A stretch of DNA of 64,000 nt, taken from assembly GCF_000472925.1 (NCBI RefSeq), contig NZ_KI421479.1, forward strand, positions 299,719 through 363,718, read 5' to 3'. Of this stretch, positions 16,920-25,859 are shown piece by piece (position 1 is the first letter of the stretch; every line of letters starts with the position of its first letter). The notes below the pieces were generated by a model that saw nothing but the letters and a program-made list of their open reading frames with translations, made no database searches and was not told the DNA's origin. The DNA comes from Bradyrhizobium sp. Ec3.3. GTDB lineage: Bacteria > Pseudomonadota > Alphaproteobacteria > Rhizobiales > Xanthobacteraceae. A program made the translations under genes and the position numbers.

Positions 16920-17041
16920 GTCATTCCCCGCGAGGGCGGGGAATCCAGTACGCCGCGGCTTCTCCGTATCCTCGCACTGCCTCTGGAATACCGGATCGCC
17001 CGCCCCCAGTGCGCAATTGCGCACAAGGCGGGCGATGACAG
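16920..17041. repeat. Palindromic intergenic repeat, family B
   Basis: An element starting TCATTCCCCGCGAGGGCGGGGA and ending in GGCGGGCGATGACAG. Its core (about 16938-16969) is identical to 20118-20149 in the second copy. Terminal sequences pair imperfectly (TGTCATTCCCCGC / GGCGGGCGATGACAG). Together with the family A copy it fills most of the gap 16858-17385; the last ~230 bp before the next gene hold nothing else I can name. Confidence 0.7.
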
Positions 17042-17072
17042 TTGGAGTCGTGGATCGCACGCGCCCCGATCT

Positions 17073-17154
17073 CGTTATTGCGAGCGCAGCGAAGCAATCC
17101 AGGAATCTTTCCGCGGATAAATCTCTGGATTGCTTCGCTGCGCTCGCAATGACG
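17073..17154. repeat. Palindromic intergenic repeat, family A (second copy)
   Basis: The arms at 17073-17102 and 17125-17154 are inverted repeats with one mismatch around a loop containing TCCGCGG. They carry the same GCGAAGCAATCCAG core as 411-489. Confidence 0.85.
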
Positions 17155-17385
17155 GCGAAAAGCGACAGCTAATGGGAATGCAGTCCTGTTTGCATGAGTC
17201 CAAAGGCGCACGCCGCCGATGTCCCCAACAGTAGTTCCCCGGAATGTGTTTTGGCGCCCGTTTTGCATAGTGGTCGGGAAAGCTGCTGGGGGAGCGAATC
17301 GCTATTTCTCCACGCCTGCCGGTCCGTGGCAGACGAATAGCGGCGCTTGCGCCCCGCGGTGACACCGACCCGCGGAGACGAAGGA

Positions 17386-17736
17386 ATGTTTGCAAGACAT
17401 TGTGCCGCACTCGTGCTTGGCGTGATCATGCTGGCTACGACCGCGTTCGCGCGCGACGACGGGCGCTATGCCAATTCACCGCTCAAGCCCTGGTTCGAGA
17501 GCCTGCACAGCCAATACGGGCAATGCTGCTCGGACGCCGATGGCTACGTCATGGCCGACGTCGATTGGGAGTCCGACAACGGCCATTATCGCGTGCACAT
17601 CGACGACGAATGGGTCGTGGTGCCTGACGGCGCCGTCATCACCGAGCCGAACAAGATCGGCCGCACCATGGTTTGGAAGCACTATGTCGACGGCCATCCA
17701 CGCGTCCGCTGCTTCATGCCGGGCAGCATGACCTGA
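17386..17736 (+). CDS. Small secreted hypothetical protein with conserved cysteines
   Basis: A 116-residue protein with a signal peptide at ~1-24 (HCAALVLGVIMLATTAFARD) and a mature part of ~92 residues. The pattern is QCCSDADGYVMADVDWESDN, then YRVHIDDEWVVVPDGAVI and HPRVRCFMPGSMT. The paired cysteines CC plus C in RCFMPG suggest disulfides or a small cofactor site. I recognise it only as a recurrent hypothetical in bradyrhizobia. The ATG at 17386 has GAAGGA directly upstream and begins the signal peptide. Confidence 0.8.
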   Translation: MFARHCAALVLGVIMLATTAFARDDGRYANSPLKPWFESLHSQYGQCCSDADGYVMADVDWESDNGHYRVHIDDEWVVVPDGAVITEPNKIGRTMVWKHYVDGHPRVRCFMPGSMT

Positions 17737-17850
17737 GGCGCTGCAGCCAATGCGCGGTCTGATCTGGATCTAAGTGCAGCGCGCGCAGATTGATGTCGGC
17801 GCGCGGATGCGTGAATGTGAAGACGGCGTGGTGCGCCACGATGTCGTCGG

Positions 17851-18114
17851 CTAGCGCTGCTCGCTCGTCGCGCTTGCGAGCACCCTGACGTGCGGCGACA
17901 GCACCGCGATCTGCGCAGGCGAGGCGGGCATGCCTGCGGCGGTCAGCATCGGCGTGGCGACCTGCTCCTGAACGCCGACGGCGCCGAGCAACTGCACTTG
18001 CGCCGCCGAAATTGGAAATGACTTCACTTCGTAAGAGGGAAGCTCGCCAGCAAATGCGCCGGCAGTGCTCGCGGTCATCGCGCCGGCAACGGCAATCATC
18101 GAAAGAATCCGCAT
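17851..18114 (-). CDS. Small secreted hypothetical protein
   Basis: An 87-residue protein starting at ATG 18114, with an excellent AAGGAGA site upstream. A signal peptide covers ~1-22 (MRILSMIAVAGAMTASTAGA, cleavage near FAG). The mature part of ~65 residues is rich in Ala/Val/Gln (SFPISAAQVQLLGAVGVQEQ, MPASPAQIAVLSPHVRVLAS). No family recognised. It stands alone on the minus strand. Confidence 0.75.
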   Translation of the reverse strand: MRILSMIAVAGAMTASTAGAFAGELPSYEVKSFPISAAQVQLLGAVGVQEQVATPMLTAAGMPASPAQIAVLSPHVRVLASATSEQR

Positions 18115-18310
18115 TTCAATTCTCCTTGGAAAAATAACCAATCGCAGGGTTGGTCGCGATGACGCCGGAAGAGGTTCGCAAATCTGCGAAGTGTGAGCGG
18201 AGATATTTGGTTGCGAGGGACGGCAGTGACGAAGCGATTCGGAAACGCGCCGCTGTTATGTTTCAGGACTGTTTCGTGAAGCCTGTCGCACGCGAACAAG
18301 CGTCGTCGCG

Positions 18311-18420
18311 CTTCATGCGCCAGATTGCGGAGATCGGATGGCGTCGCGTCATAGCTGCGGCGAAAAGTCCGGTTGAAGTGGGAGAGGTCGGTGTCCCAGC
18401 CGGTCCCAACGGCCGAGTAT
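18311..18420 (-). pseudogene. Relic of an AraC-family regulator C-terminus
   Basis: In the 366-bp gap between two genes, the minus strand reads TDLSHFNRTFRRSYDATPSD-LR. This is the signature end of the second helix-turn-helix of AraC regulators (usually GFxDLSHFNRxFRRxYGxTPSxxR). It is preceded only by the antisense of the CYTH gene, and downstream it runs on without the usual stop. No start codon or N-terminal domain exists, so this is a decayed fragment. The rest of the gap (18142-18310) shows nothing recognisable. Confidence 0.65.
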
Positions 18421-18480
18421 TTCGAACGGTACTTAACCTCATCTCGTGCGTTATCCGCCGCAGCAGACAGGTGGAGCACG

Positions 18481-19992
18481 ATGGCTGTCGAGACGGAACT
18501 GAAACTCCGTGTGCCCACGCGCCATTTCAAGGCGCTGGCAAGCGGACGCATGGCGGGCGGCAAGATCGGACCGCGATCCGAGAACGATCTGGTGTCGACA
18601 TACTTCGATACCAGAAAATGCAAGCTGAAACGGCACGGCCTCACGCTGCGCGTGCGCGATGACGGCGACAGGCACGTCCAGACGGTCAAATCGGCCAACG
18701 GTGCGCAGTTCGGCCGCGGCGAATGGGAGGCGGAGATCAAGAACGGTGCGCCGAACCTCGGCAAGGCGCAGGGCACTCCGCTCGAGCCGTTTGCATCCGG
18801 GAAGTTGCGTCGCAAGCTGAAACCCGTGTTCGAGACATCGGTGCACCGCATCACGTTGCCGCTTCGCACCAGGAAAAGTGAGATCGAACTCGCCATCGAT
18901 CGTGGACGTATCGTCGCCGGGCAACACTCCAGCCCGGTCGAGGAGCTTGAACTGGAACTCAAGAATGGCCTGCTTGTCGATTTGTTCCGCGTCGCGAGGT
19001 CGATCGAACGGAAATCGCAAGCCGAGCTCGATCTGCGATCGAAGTCGGACCGGGGTTATGCTCTTGCGCGCGGCGAGGAGCATCCGGTTCTTTCCGCCGC
19101 AAGCATCGCCTTGAACGCCGACTTGAATGCGGGTGATGCCTTCCGGACCATCGGTCGCGCAACGATACGCCATTTCTCGGGTAACGCCGACGCCGTCCGC
19201 AATGGCGATCCGGAAGGAATTCACCAGATGCGGGTGGGATTGCGCCGCCTGCGCGCGGCGATCTCGTTATTCTCGAAGGTCCTGTCCGGGGCGAGCACGG
19301 ACAGGATCAAGCAGGAACTGAAGTGGCTCACCAACGAACTCGCGCCGGCACGTGAGCTCGATGTCTTCGTGACGGAGAATATCGAGCCTGCCACGCGCGA
19401 CGTGCTGTTGCGCAGGGGCGGCAAGGCGATCAAGAAGGAGTTCTGTGCCAGGCGCGAGCGCGCTTTCGCGCGCGCAAAAGAAGCCGTCAACACGCAGCAC
19501 TACCGGTCCTTGCTGGTCGATACGCTGCAATGGATCGAGGCCGACCAAACGATTGCGACTGAAGATGCGAAGACGCCGATCCGCAAATTCGCCGGCAGGC
19601 TGCTGCATCGCCGCATCAAGAAGCTGCGCAAGCAGGGACGGCATCTCGACGAGATGTCTGCCCAGGAGCGGCACAAGCTGCGCATCAGGGCCAAGAAGAT
19701 CAGATATGCGATCGAGTTCTTTGAAAGTCTTTTTCAGTCTCGGAGCGAACGGAAGCAGGTGGCAGCGTTGTCCAGGCATCTGAAAAAGATTCAGAACGCG
19801 TTTGGCTCGCTCAACGATTTTGTCGCGCATCGCGACATGGCTGTCGACGCAGCGCTCAAGGCGCGGGCGCCACGCCATGAAGGGCGTGCGCGTGCCTTGG
19901 CCTCGGGCGTGGTGCTCGGCCGGGAGGACCAGGCGGTCAAGCCGCTGGTGAAGGTCGCGGAAAAGGAAGTGCGGGGGTTGGAGGCGATTTGA
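18481..19992 (+). CDS. CYTH-CHAD domain protein (putative inorganic triphosphatase / polyphosphate-associated)
   Basis: A 503-residue cytosolic protein. The N-terminal CYTH domain (~1-200) starts with the diagnostic ExExK motif, here ETELK at residues 4-8, and follows with STYFDTRKCKLKRHGLTLRV and further charged strands lining the triphosphate tunnel. The C-terminal CHAD domain (~220-495) is all-helical and rich in Arg/Lys/His (HQMRVGLRRLRAAISLFSKV, HKLRIRAKKIRYAIEFFESL), as in proteins that bind polyphosphate granules. CYTH-CHAD fusions such as E. coli YgiF hydrolyse inorganic triphosphate. The ATG at 18481 has GGTGGAG upstream. Confidence 0.92.
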   Translation: MAVETELKLRVPTRHFKALASGRMAGGKIGPRSENDLVSTYFDTRKCKLKRHGLTLRVRDDGDRHVQTVKSANGAQFGRGEWEAEIKNGAPNLGKAQGTPLEPFASGKLRRKLKPVFETSVHRITLPLRTRKSEIELAIDRGRIVAGQHSSPVEELELELKNGLLVDLFRVARSIERKSQAELDLRSKSDRGYALARGEEHPVLSAASIALNADLNAGDAFRTIGRATIRHFSGNADAVRNGDPEGIHQMRVGLRRLRAAISLFSKVLSGASTDRIKQELKWLTNELAPARELDVFVTENIEPATRDVLLRRGGKAIKKEFCARRERAFARAKEAVNTQHYRSLLVDTLQWIEADQTIATEDAKTPIRKFAGRLLHRRIKKLRKQGRHLDEMSAQERHKLRIRAKKIRYAIEFFESLFQSRSERKQVAALSRHLKKIQNAFGSLNDFVAHRDMAVDAALKARAPRHEGRARALASGVVLGREDQAVKPLVKVAEKEVRGLEAI

Positions 19993-20031
19993 AAGGTGCG
20001 TCGCATCGCCGGCGTTTTGCCTTTCACTCCG

Positions 20032-20203
20032 CCGTCATTCCCCGCGACCCGGCTACGCCAAGGCTTCGCCGGGGTTTGCAACGTTGGCTCGCCGAAGCTT
20101 TAGCGTAGGCGGCAAGCGGGGAATCCAGTACGCCGCGGCTTCTCCGTATTCGTCACGGTCTCTGGAATGCTGGATCGCCCGGTCAAGCCGGGCGACGACG
20201 CCT
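20032..20203. repeat. Palindromic repeat family B copy with a nested palindrome
   Basis: The core at 20118-20149 is identical to 16938-16969. The left part is split by a further imperfect palindrome at ~20048-20110 (CTACGCCAAGGCTTCGCCG ... CGAAGCTTTAGCGTAG). It ends in GGTCAAGCCGGGCGACGACG. It fills the gap between the CYTH-CHAD and galactarate dehydratase genes. Confidence 0.7.
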
Positions 20204-20233
20204 GAGCGTGCTGCCCGCGTCTGAATTCGCGAC

Positions 20234-21775
20234 TTAAGTCACCGGCGCGGGATTGAACAGCGTCAGGTCGTTGTGGATGCCCCAACGGTCCGACCAGGGC
20301 TTGGTGCGGCCGCTGGCGACGTCGAGGATCAGGCGGAACAGGTCCCAGCCGGTTTCCTCGATGGTTTTTTCGCCGGTGGCGATGCGGCCGGCATCAAAGT
20401 CGATCAGGTCCTTCCAGCGCCGTGCAAGCTCGCTGCGCGTCGCGACCTTGATCACGGGGGCGGCCGCGAGGCCGTAAGGCGTGCCGCGGCCGGTGGTGAA
20501 CACCTGCAGCGTCATGCCGGAGGCGAGCTGAAGCGTGCCGCAGATGAAATCGGACGCAGGGGTTGCCGCAAACAGCATGCCCTTCTGCGTCGCCTTTTCG
20601 CCGGGCGAGAGCACGCCGGTGATGGCGCTCGAGCCGGACTTGACGATCGAGCCGAGCGACTTCTCGACGATGTTGGCAAGCCCGCCCTTCTTGTTGCCGG
20701 GCGTGGTGTTGGCGCTGCGGTCGGCGCCGCCGCGCGCGAGGTAAGAGTCGTACCAGGCCATCTCGCGCACCAGCGCGCGGCCGACGTCCTCGTTGATCGC
20801 GCGACGGGTGAGCAGCTGGATGGCGTCGCGCACTTCGGTGACTTCCGAGAACATCACGGTGGCGCCGGCGCGCACCAACAGATCCGCGGCGTAGCCGACG
20901 GCGGGATTTGCGGTGACGCCGGAGAAGGCGTCACTGCCGCCGCATTGCAGGCCGATGACGAGATCGGAGGCGGGGCAGGTCTCGCGCTTGCGCGCGTTGA
21001 GAATTTTCAGGCGCGCCTCGGCCTGGGTCATGATCGCATCGACGATCGCACCAAAGCCGTCGAAGGCTTCGTCCTGCATGCGTACGATGGCGTCATTGAC
21101 GCCCTCAGGCACGAGCCGCTCGGGCGCGAGCTTCTCGCAGCCCAGGCCAACCACGAGAATCTCGCCGCCGAAGTTCGGGTTCAGCGCGAGGTTTTGCAGC
21201 GTGCGGATCGGCACCACCGCGTCGGGCGCGGTGATCGCGACACCGCAGCCATAGGCATGGGTGAGGGGAACGACGTCGTCGACGTTCGGATATTTCGGCA
21301 ACAGCTCGGCGCGGATGCGCTTGACCGCATATTCCATCGTGCCCTTGACGCATTGCACGGAGGAGGAGATGCCGAGGATGTTTTTGGTGCCGACCGAGCC
21401 GTCCGGATTGCGATAGCCCTCGAAGGTGTAGCCTTCGAGCGGGGGCAGCGGGGCGGGGACGGCGGTGGAGATTTCGAGCTTGTCGAGCGCAGGCGCCTCC
21501 GGCATGCGGATGCGCGCCTCGTCGACCCATTCGCCGGCCAGGATCGGGGAGAGAGCATAGCCGATCACCTCGCCATAACGGATGATCGGCGCGTCTTGCG
21601 CGATATCGACCAGCGCCGTCTTGTGGCCTTGCGGCACGAAGGCACGCAGCGTCAGCCCGCAGGCAAAGCGGGAGCCGGCGGGAAGCCCGAAATCATTGAC
21701 CACGATCGCGACATTGTCGCGCTCGTTGAGCTTGATGTAGCGGGGCTGCTCTTTCGCTGCGACTGACTGGTCCAT
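20234..21775 (-). CDS. garD: Galactarate dehydratase, UxaA/GarD (altronate dehydratase) family
   Basis: A 513-residue dehydratase. The N-terminal SAF-like domain (~1-100; IVVNDFGLPAGSRFACGL, ALVDIAQDAPIIRYGEVIGY) is followed by the large catalytic domain. Catalytic-domain motifs are FEGYRNPDGSVGTKN, THAYGCGVA, GLQCGGSDAFSGVTANPAVG and the metal-site region SEVTEVRDAIQLL. It converts galactarate to 5-dehydro-4-deoxyglucarate, which the KdgD encoded nearby would use. Altronate as substrate cannot be excluded. The start at 21775 is chosen over an upstream ATG that lies inside a palindromic repeat; GAGG lies upstream. It is the last gene of the aldarate locus. Confidence 0.88.
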   Translation of the reverse strand: MDQSVAAKEQPRYIKLNERDNVAIVVNDFGLPAGSRFACGLTLRAFVPQGHKTALVDIAQDAPIIRYGEVIGYALSPILAGEWVDEARIRMPEAPALDKLEISTAVPAPLPPLEGYTFEGYRNPDGSVGTKNILGISSSVQCVKGTMEYAVKRIRAELLPKYPNVDDVVPLTHAYGCGVAITAPDAVVPIRTLQNLALNPNFGGEILVVGLGCEKLAPERLVPEGVNDAIVRMQDEAFDGFGAIVDAIMTQAEARLKILNARKRETCPASDLVIGLQCGGSDAFSGVTANPAVGYAADLLVRAGATVMFSEVTEVRDAIQLLTRRAINEDVGRALVREMAWYDSYLARGGADRSANTTPGNKKGGLANIVEKSLGSIVKSGSSAITGVLSPGEKATQKGMLFAATPASDFICGTLQLASGMTLQVFTTGRGTPYGLAAAPVIKVATRSELARRWKDLIDFDAGRIATGEKTIEETGWDLFRLILDVASGRTKPWSDRWGIHNDLTLFNPAPVT

Positions 21776-21800
21776 CTGCTCTTGCCTCAGAACTTGAAGT

Positions 21801-21890
21801 CGTAGGGTGGGCAAAGGCGCAACGCGCCGTGCCCACCATGCTTCACACCGAACATAAGCGGTGGGCACGCTTCGCTTTGCCCACCCTACG
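21801..21890. repeat. Palindromic intergenic repeat, family C
   Basis: CGTAGGGTGGGCAAAGGCGC at the left pairs with GCGCTT-like CGCTTTGCCCACCCTACG at the right end, with internal GCCGTGCCCACC / GGTGGGCAC also pairing. This is a common dispersed palindrome in bradyrhizobia. It lies in the 133-bp gap between the dehydratase and dehydrogenase genes. Confidence 0.8.
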
Positions 21891-21908
21891 ATATCTACGA
21901 TCGCATCA

Positions 21909-23357
21909 TCAGCCGGGGAATGTGTAGCCGGTCTTCACCGTGGTGTAGAATTCGCGGGCGTACGAACCCTGCTCGCGGGCGCCGTAGCTCGATCCCTTCC
22001 GGCCGCCGAACGGCACGTGATAGTCGACGCCGGCGGTCGGCAGGTTGACCATCACCATGCCGGACTCGCTGTTGCGCTTGTAATGCGTGGCGTATTTCAG
22101 GCTGGTGGTGCAGATCCCTGAGGCGAGGCCGAACTCGGTGTCGTTGGAGATCGCCAGCGCTTCCTCGTAGTTCTTGGCGCGGATGACTGCAGCGACGGGA
22201 CCGAAGATTTCCTCACGCGCGATGCGCATGTTGTTGTTGGCCTCCGTGAACAGCGCCGGCTGGAGATAATGGCCGGGCGTTTCGCGCTTGAGCAGCTCGC
22301 CGCCCCAGGCGAGCTTTGCGCCTTCGTCCTGGCCGATCTTGATGTAGCGCAGGTCCTGGTCGAGCTGGCTCTGATCGACGACGGGGCCGATATGGACGCC
22401 CGCCTTGAGTGCGTCGTCCACCGACAGGCCTTTCAGGCGCTCGGCCATCGCCGCGACGAAGCGGTCATGGATGCCTTCGGTGACGATCAGGCGCGAGGAC
22501 GCCGTGCAGCGCTGGCCGGTCGAGAAATAGGCGCCGTTGACGGCGACCTCGACGGCGGTCTTGAGGTCCGCATCGTCGAGCACGACCAGCGGATTCTTGC
22601 CGCCCATCTCGAGCTGGAATTTCTTCATGGGGTTCGAGAGCACGCAGGCCTGCGCGATCTTGCGCCCCGTCTGCACAGAGCCGGTGAAGGAAATCGCGGC
22701 GACGTCGGGATGGTCGAGCAAGGTCTGGCCGACCACGGAGCCGGAGCCGACGACGAGGTTGAATACGCCGGCCGGAATGCCGGAGCGGGTGATGATTTCG
22801 GACAGCGCGTGCCCGGAGCCCGGCACGAGCTCGGCCGGCTTGAACACCACCGTGTTGCCGTAGCAGAGCGCGGGCGCGATCTTCCAGGCGGGGATCGCGA
22901 TCGGGAAGTTCCAGGGCGTGATCATGCCGATGACGCCGACCGGCTCGCGGGTGATCTCGACCTCGAGGCCGGGACGCACGGAGGCGCCCTTCTCGCCGAT
23001 CAGGCGGAGCGCTTCGCCGGCGAAGAACGCGAAGATCTGGCCGGCGCGGGCGACCTCGCCAATGCCTTCGGGAAGGGTCTTGCCTTCCTCGCGGGCGAGC
23101 AGGCGGCCGAGCTCTTCCTTGCGGGCGAGGATTTCGGTCGAGATCCTGGTCAGCGCGTCAAAGCGCTCCTGCGGCGTCGAGCGCGCCCAGGCCGGGAAAG
23201 CGGCCTTGGCAGCCGCGATGGCCTTTTCGGTCTGCGCCTTGTCGGCCTTGGCATATTCGCCGACGACGTCGTTGGTGTTGGAGGGGTTGATGTTCTTGGT
23301 GATGCCGGAGCCGTCGACCCATTCACCGCCAATGAAATTCTTCAGGATCGCAGTCAT
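21909..23357 (-). CDS. 2,5-dioxovalerate (alpha-ketoglutaric semialdehyde) dehydrogenase
   Basis: A 482-residue aldehyde dehydrogenase. The catalytic cysteine is C284 (STGQRCTASSRL), the general base is E250 (FQLEMGGKNP), N150 lies in TPWNFP and K173 in VFKPAE. Sequence style and genomic position, next to glucarate dehydratase and KDG dehydratase, indicate oxidation of 2,5-dioxopentanoate to 2-oxoglutarate with NAD(P)+. It begins 21 bp after the glucarate dehydratase gene, so they are co-transcribed. Confidence 0.93.
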   Translation of the reverse strand: MTAILKNFIGGEWVDGSGITKNINPSNTNDVVGEYAKADKAQTEKAIAAAKAAFPAWARSTPQERFDALTRISTEILARKEELGRLLAREEGKTLPEGIGEVARAGQIFAFFAGEALRLIGEKGASVRPGLEVEITREPVGVIGMITPWNFPIAIPAWKIAPALCYGNTVVFKPAELVPGSGHALSEIITRSGIPAGVFNLVVGSGSVVGQTLLDHPDVAAISFTGSVQTGRKIAQACVLSNPMKKFQLEMGGKNPLVVLDDADLKTAVEVAVNGAYFSTGQRCTASSRLIVTEGIHDRFVAAMAERLKGLSVDDALKAGVHIGPVVDQSQLDQDLRYIKIGQDEGAKLAWGGELLKRETPGHYLQPALFTEANNNMRIAREEIFGPVAAVIRAKNYEEALAISNDTEFGLASGICTTSLKYATHYKRNSESGMVMVNLPTAGVDYHVPFGGRKGSSYGAREQGSYAREFYTTVKTGYTFPG

Positions 23358-23378
23358 CTTTTTCCTCCAGGAAAGTTT

Positions 23379-24731
23379 TTAGCGCACGAGGCAAGGACGC
23401 TTGTCGTCGAAGGTCCAGCCGGGGATCAGGTACTGCATGGCAATAGCGTCATCCCGGGCACCAAGTCCATGCTGCTTGTAGAGGCCATGCGCGGCTTCGA
23501 TGGCTGCCCGGTCGATTTCGATGCCCAGGCCCGGTTTGTCGGGGATGGCGATCTTGCCGCCCTTGATCTGGAGCGGCTCCTTGGTGAGCGCCTGGCCGTC
23601 CTGCCAGATCCAGTGGGTGTCGATCGCGGTGACGTTGCCGGGGGCGGCGGCGCCGACATGGGTGAACATGGCGAGCGAGATGTCAAAGTGGTTGTTGGAG
23701 TGCGAGCCCCAGGTCAGGCCGTTGTCGCGGCAGGTCTGGGCGACGCGCACCGAGCCTTGCATGGTCCAGAAGTGGGGGTCGGCCAGCGGGATATCAACCG
23801 CACCGAGACGCAGCGCATGGGAGAGCTGGCGCCAGTCGGTCGCGATCATATTGGTCGCCGTCGGCAGCCCGGTGGCGCGGCGGAACTCGGCCATGATCTC
23901 GCGGCCGGAGAAGCCGGCTTCGGCGCCGCAGGGGTCCTCGGCATAGGCGAGGATGCCGTGCATGCCCTTGCAGAGCCGGATTGCCTCATCGAGCGACCAG
24001 GCGCCGTTGGGATCGAGCGTCACGCGCGCATTCGGAAAACGCTTGGCGATCGCAGTGACGGCCTCGATCTCCTGCTCGCCGCGCAAGACACCGCCCTTCA
24101 GCTTGAAATCGGCAAAGCCATAGTGATCGTGGGTCGCTTCCGCGAGCCGCACGACGGTCTCCGGCGTCATCGCTTCCTGATGGCGGAGATTGAACCAGTC
24201 CGGCTTGCCGGTCTCGCCTTCGACATAGGCGAGACTCGTCCTGCGGCGGTCGCCGACGAAGAAGAGATAACCGAGCGTCTCGACGCTCTTGCGCTGCTGG
24301 CCTTCGCCGAGCAGGGCTGCGACGGGCAGGCCCAGATGGTGGCCGAGCAGGTCGAGAAGTGCGGATTCCACCGCGGTCACGGCGTGGATCATCACGCGCA
24401 GGTCAAAGGTCTGCTTCCCGCGGCCGCCGGCATCACGGTCGGCAAAGGCGGTGCGGATTTCGGCGAGGATGTTGTTCAGGGCGCCGACGGTCTTACCGAT
24501 CACGAGATCGCGGGCGTCTTCCAGCGTCTTGCGGATCTTCTCGCCGCCCGGCACCTCGCCGACGCCGGTGTGACCGGAGTTGTCGGTGAGGATGACGATG
24601 TTGCGGGTGAAGAACGGCGCATGCGCGCCGCTCAAGTTGAGGAGCATGCCGTCGCGGCCGGCGACCGGGATCACCTGCATCGACGTGACGATTGGTGCGC
24701 CGGCGACTGACGCGCTGGAGACTTCGACCAT
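23379..24731 (-). CDS. gudD: Glucarate dehydratase
   Basis: A 450-residue enolase-superfamily enzyme. Motifs of the glucarate dehydratase branch are FADFKLKGGV (K-x-K bases), TLDPNGAWSLDEAI (metal Asp), AYAEDPCGAE (metal Glu), ATNMIATDW, and GSHSNNHFDISLAM carrying the catalytic histidine. It dehydrates D-glucarate (and often L-idarate) to 5-dehydro-4-deoxyglucarate. It sits between KDG dehydratase (28 bp) and the semialdehyde dehydrogenase (21 bp), consistent with one operon. Confidence 0.95.
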   Translation of the reverse strand: MVEVSSASVAGAPIVTSMQVIPVAGRDGMLLNLSGAHAPFFTRNIVILTDNSGHTGVGEVPGGEKIRKTLEDARDLVIGKTVGALNNILAEIRTAFADRDAGGRGKQTFDLRVMIHAVTAVESALLDLLGHHLGLPVAALLGEGQQRKSVETLGYLFFVGDRRRTSLAYVEGETGKPDWFNLRHQEAMTPETVVRLAEATHDHYGFADFKLKGGVLRGEQEIEAVTAIAKRFPNARVTLDPNGAWSLDEAIRLCKGMHGILAYAEDPCGAEAGFSGREIMAEFRRATGLPTATNMIATDWRQLSHALRLGAVDIPLADPHFWTMQGSVRVAQTCRDNGLTWGSHSNNHFDISLAMFTHVGAAAPGNVTAIDTHWIWQDGQALTKEPLQIKGGKIAIPDKPGLGIEIDRAAIEAAHGLYKQHGLGARDDAIAMQYLIPGWTFDDKRPCLVR

Positions 24732-24758
24732 CGGCTGCTCCTCCCTTTTTTCGTTTCG

Positions 24759-25703
24759 CTATTCTGCCGCCTGTTGTGCCGATTGCGCGGCGGGCAGGTT
24801 TTGCACGAGCGCGGTGAGTTCCGCCATCTCCTGCTCGGTGAGATCAGTGAGCGGTGGGCGGACCGGACCGGAGTCGCGGCCGATCACCTTCTTGCCGGCC
24901 TTGATGATCGAGACCGCATAGCCCTTCTTGCGGTTGCGGATGGCGATCAGCGGCAGGATGAAGTTCTTCAGGCCGGCGTGAATGGCCTCATGATCGCGCT
25001 TGCGTACGGCGGCGTAGAACCTGGTCGCAAACTCCGGCACGAAGTTGAATACGGCCGACGAGTAGGTCGTCACGCCCATGTCGAGATAGGGCAGGGCAAA
25101 CGTCTCAGCCGTGGGCAGGCCGCCGATATAGGTGAGGCGGTCGCCGAGCTTGGTGTAGACGCGGGTCATCAGCTCGATGTCGCCGATGCCGTCCTTGTAG
25201 CCGACGAGATTCGGGCAGCGCTCGGCGAGGCGCGCGAGCGTGTCGGGCTGGAGGATTGCATTGTCGCGGTTGTAGACGATGACGCCGATCTTCACGGCGG
25301 CGCAGATCGCCTCGACATGGGCGGCGAGGCCCTCCTGCTCGGAATGGGTGAGATAGGGCGGCAGCAGGAGCAGGCCGTCGGCGCCGGCCTTTTCAGCGCC
25401 GATCGCGATCTCGCGTGCGGTCGCGGTGCCGTAGCCGGTGCCGGCGAGCACGGGCACGCGGCCCTTGGTCTCGTCGACGGCAACCTTCACCACTTGCGGA
25501 ACCTCGGTCGGCGTCAGCGAGAAGAACTCGCCGGTGCCGCCGGCAGCGAACAGGCCGGCGACGTCATAGCCGCACAACCAGTCCATGTTGGCGCGGTAGG
25601 TCGCCTCGTCGAAGGAGTAATCCGCCTTGAACGGCGTGACGGGGAAGGACAGGAGGCCGGAGCCGATCTTCTGGGCCATCTCCTGCGGGGTCATCTTGCT
25701 CAT
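24759..25703 (-). CDS. kdgD: 5-dehydro-4-deoxyglucarate dehydratase (decarboxylating)
   Basis: A 314-residue (beta/alpha)8 enzyme of the DHDPS/NAL family. FAAGGTGEFFSLTPTE is the family pocket, YNRDNAIL carries the catalytic tyrosine, and NLVGYKDGIGDIELM carries the Schiff-base lysine. In glucarate operons this member dehydrates and decarboxylates 5-dehydro-4-deoxyglucarate to 2,5-dioxopentanoate. It is the first gene of the catabolic operon, 156 bp from the LysR gene. That gap should hold the promoter; I see an A/T-rich stretch around 25835-25860 but no certain -35/-10. Confidence 0.93.
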   Translation of the reverse strand: MSKMTPQEMAQKIGSGLLSFPVTPFKADYSFDEATYRANMDWLCGYDVAGLFAAGGTGEFFSLTPTEVPQVVKVAVDETKGRVPVLAGTGYGTATAREIAIGAEKAGADGLLLLPPYLTHSEQEGLAAHVEAICAAVKIGVIVYNRDNAILQPDTLARLAERCPNLVGYKDGIGDIELMTRVYTKLGDRLTYIGGLPTAETFALPYLDMGVTTYSSAVFNFVPEFATRFYAAVRKRDHEAIHAGLKNFILPLIAIRNRKKGYAVSIIKAGKKVIGRDSGPVRPPLTDLTEQEMAELTALVQNLPAAQSAQQAAE

Positions 25704-25859
25704 GGGCGCTGCTCCCTTTGGGTTTTGAAGGCGGCGCGCAAACGGGCACGCCGGTTGTTCTGGAAGACGCGCGAACCGCTGCGTCCATGGGCCGTTACTT
25801 AAGAGACCGTTCGATGCGCGTCCAAGCCAAAGCCTATATCGAATGATGCATATTCAGCA

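Noticed and set aside
18150..18480. Plus-strand frame upstream of and running into the CYTH-CHAD gene
   Set aside because: No protein-like pattern; the minus strand of the same DNA carries the AraC relic, and the CYTH motif ETELK fixes the true start at 18481.
22269..24710. Very long open frame on the plus strand (about 800 codons) across the aldarate genes
   Set aside because: It is antisense to the semialdehyde dehydrogenase and glucarate dehydratase genes, which have intact catalytic motifs. High GC leaves few stop codons on the opposite strand.
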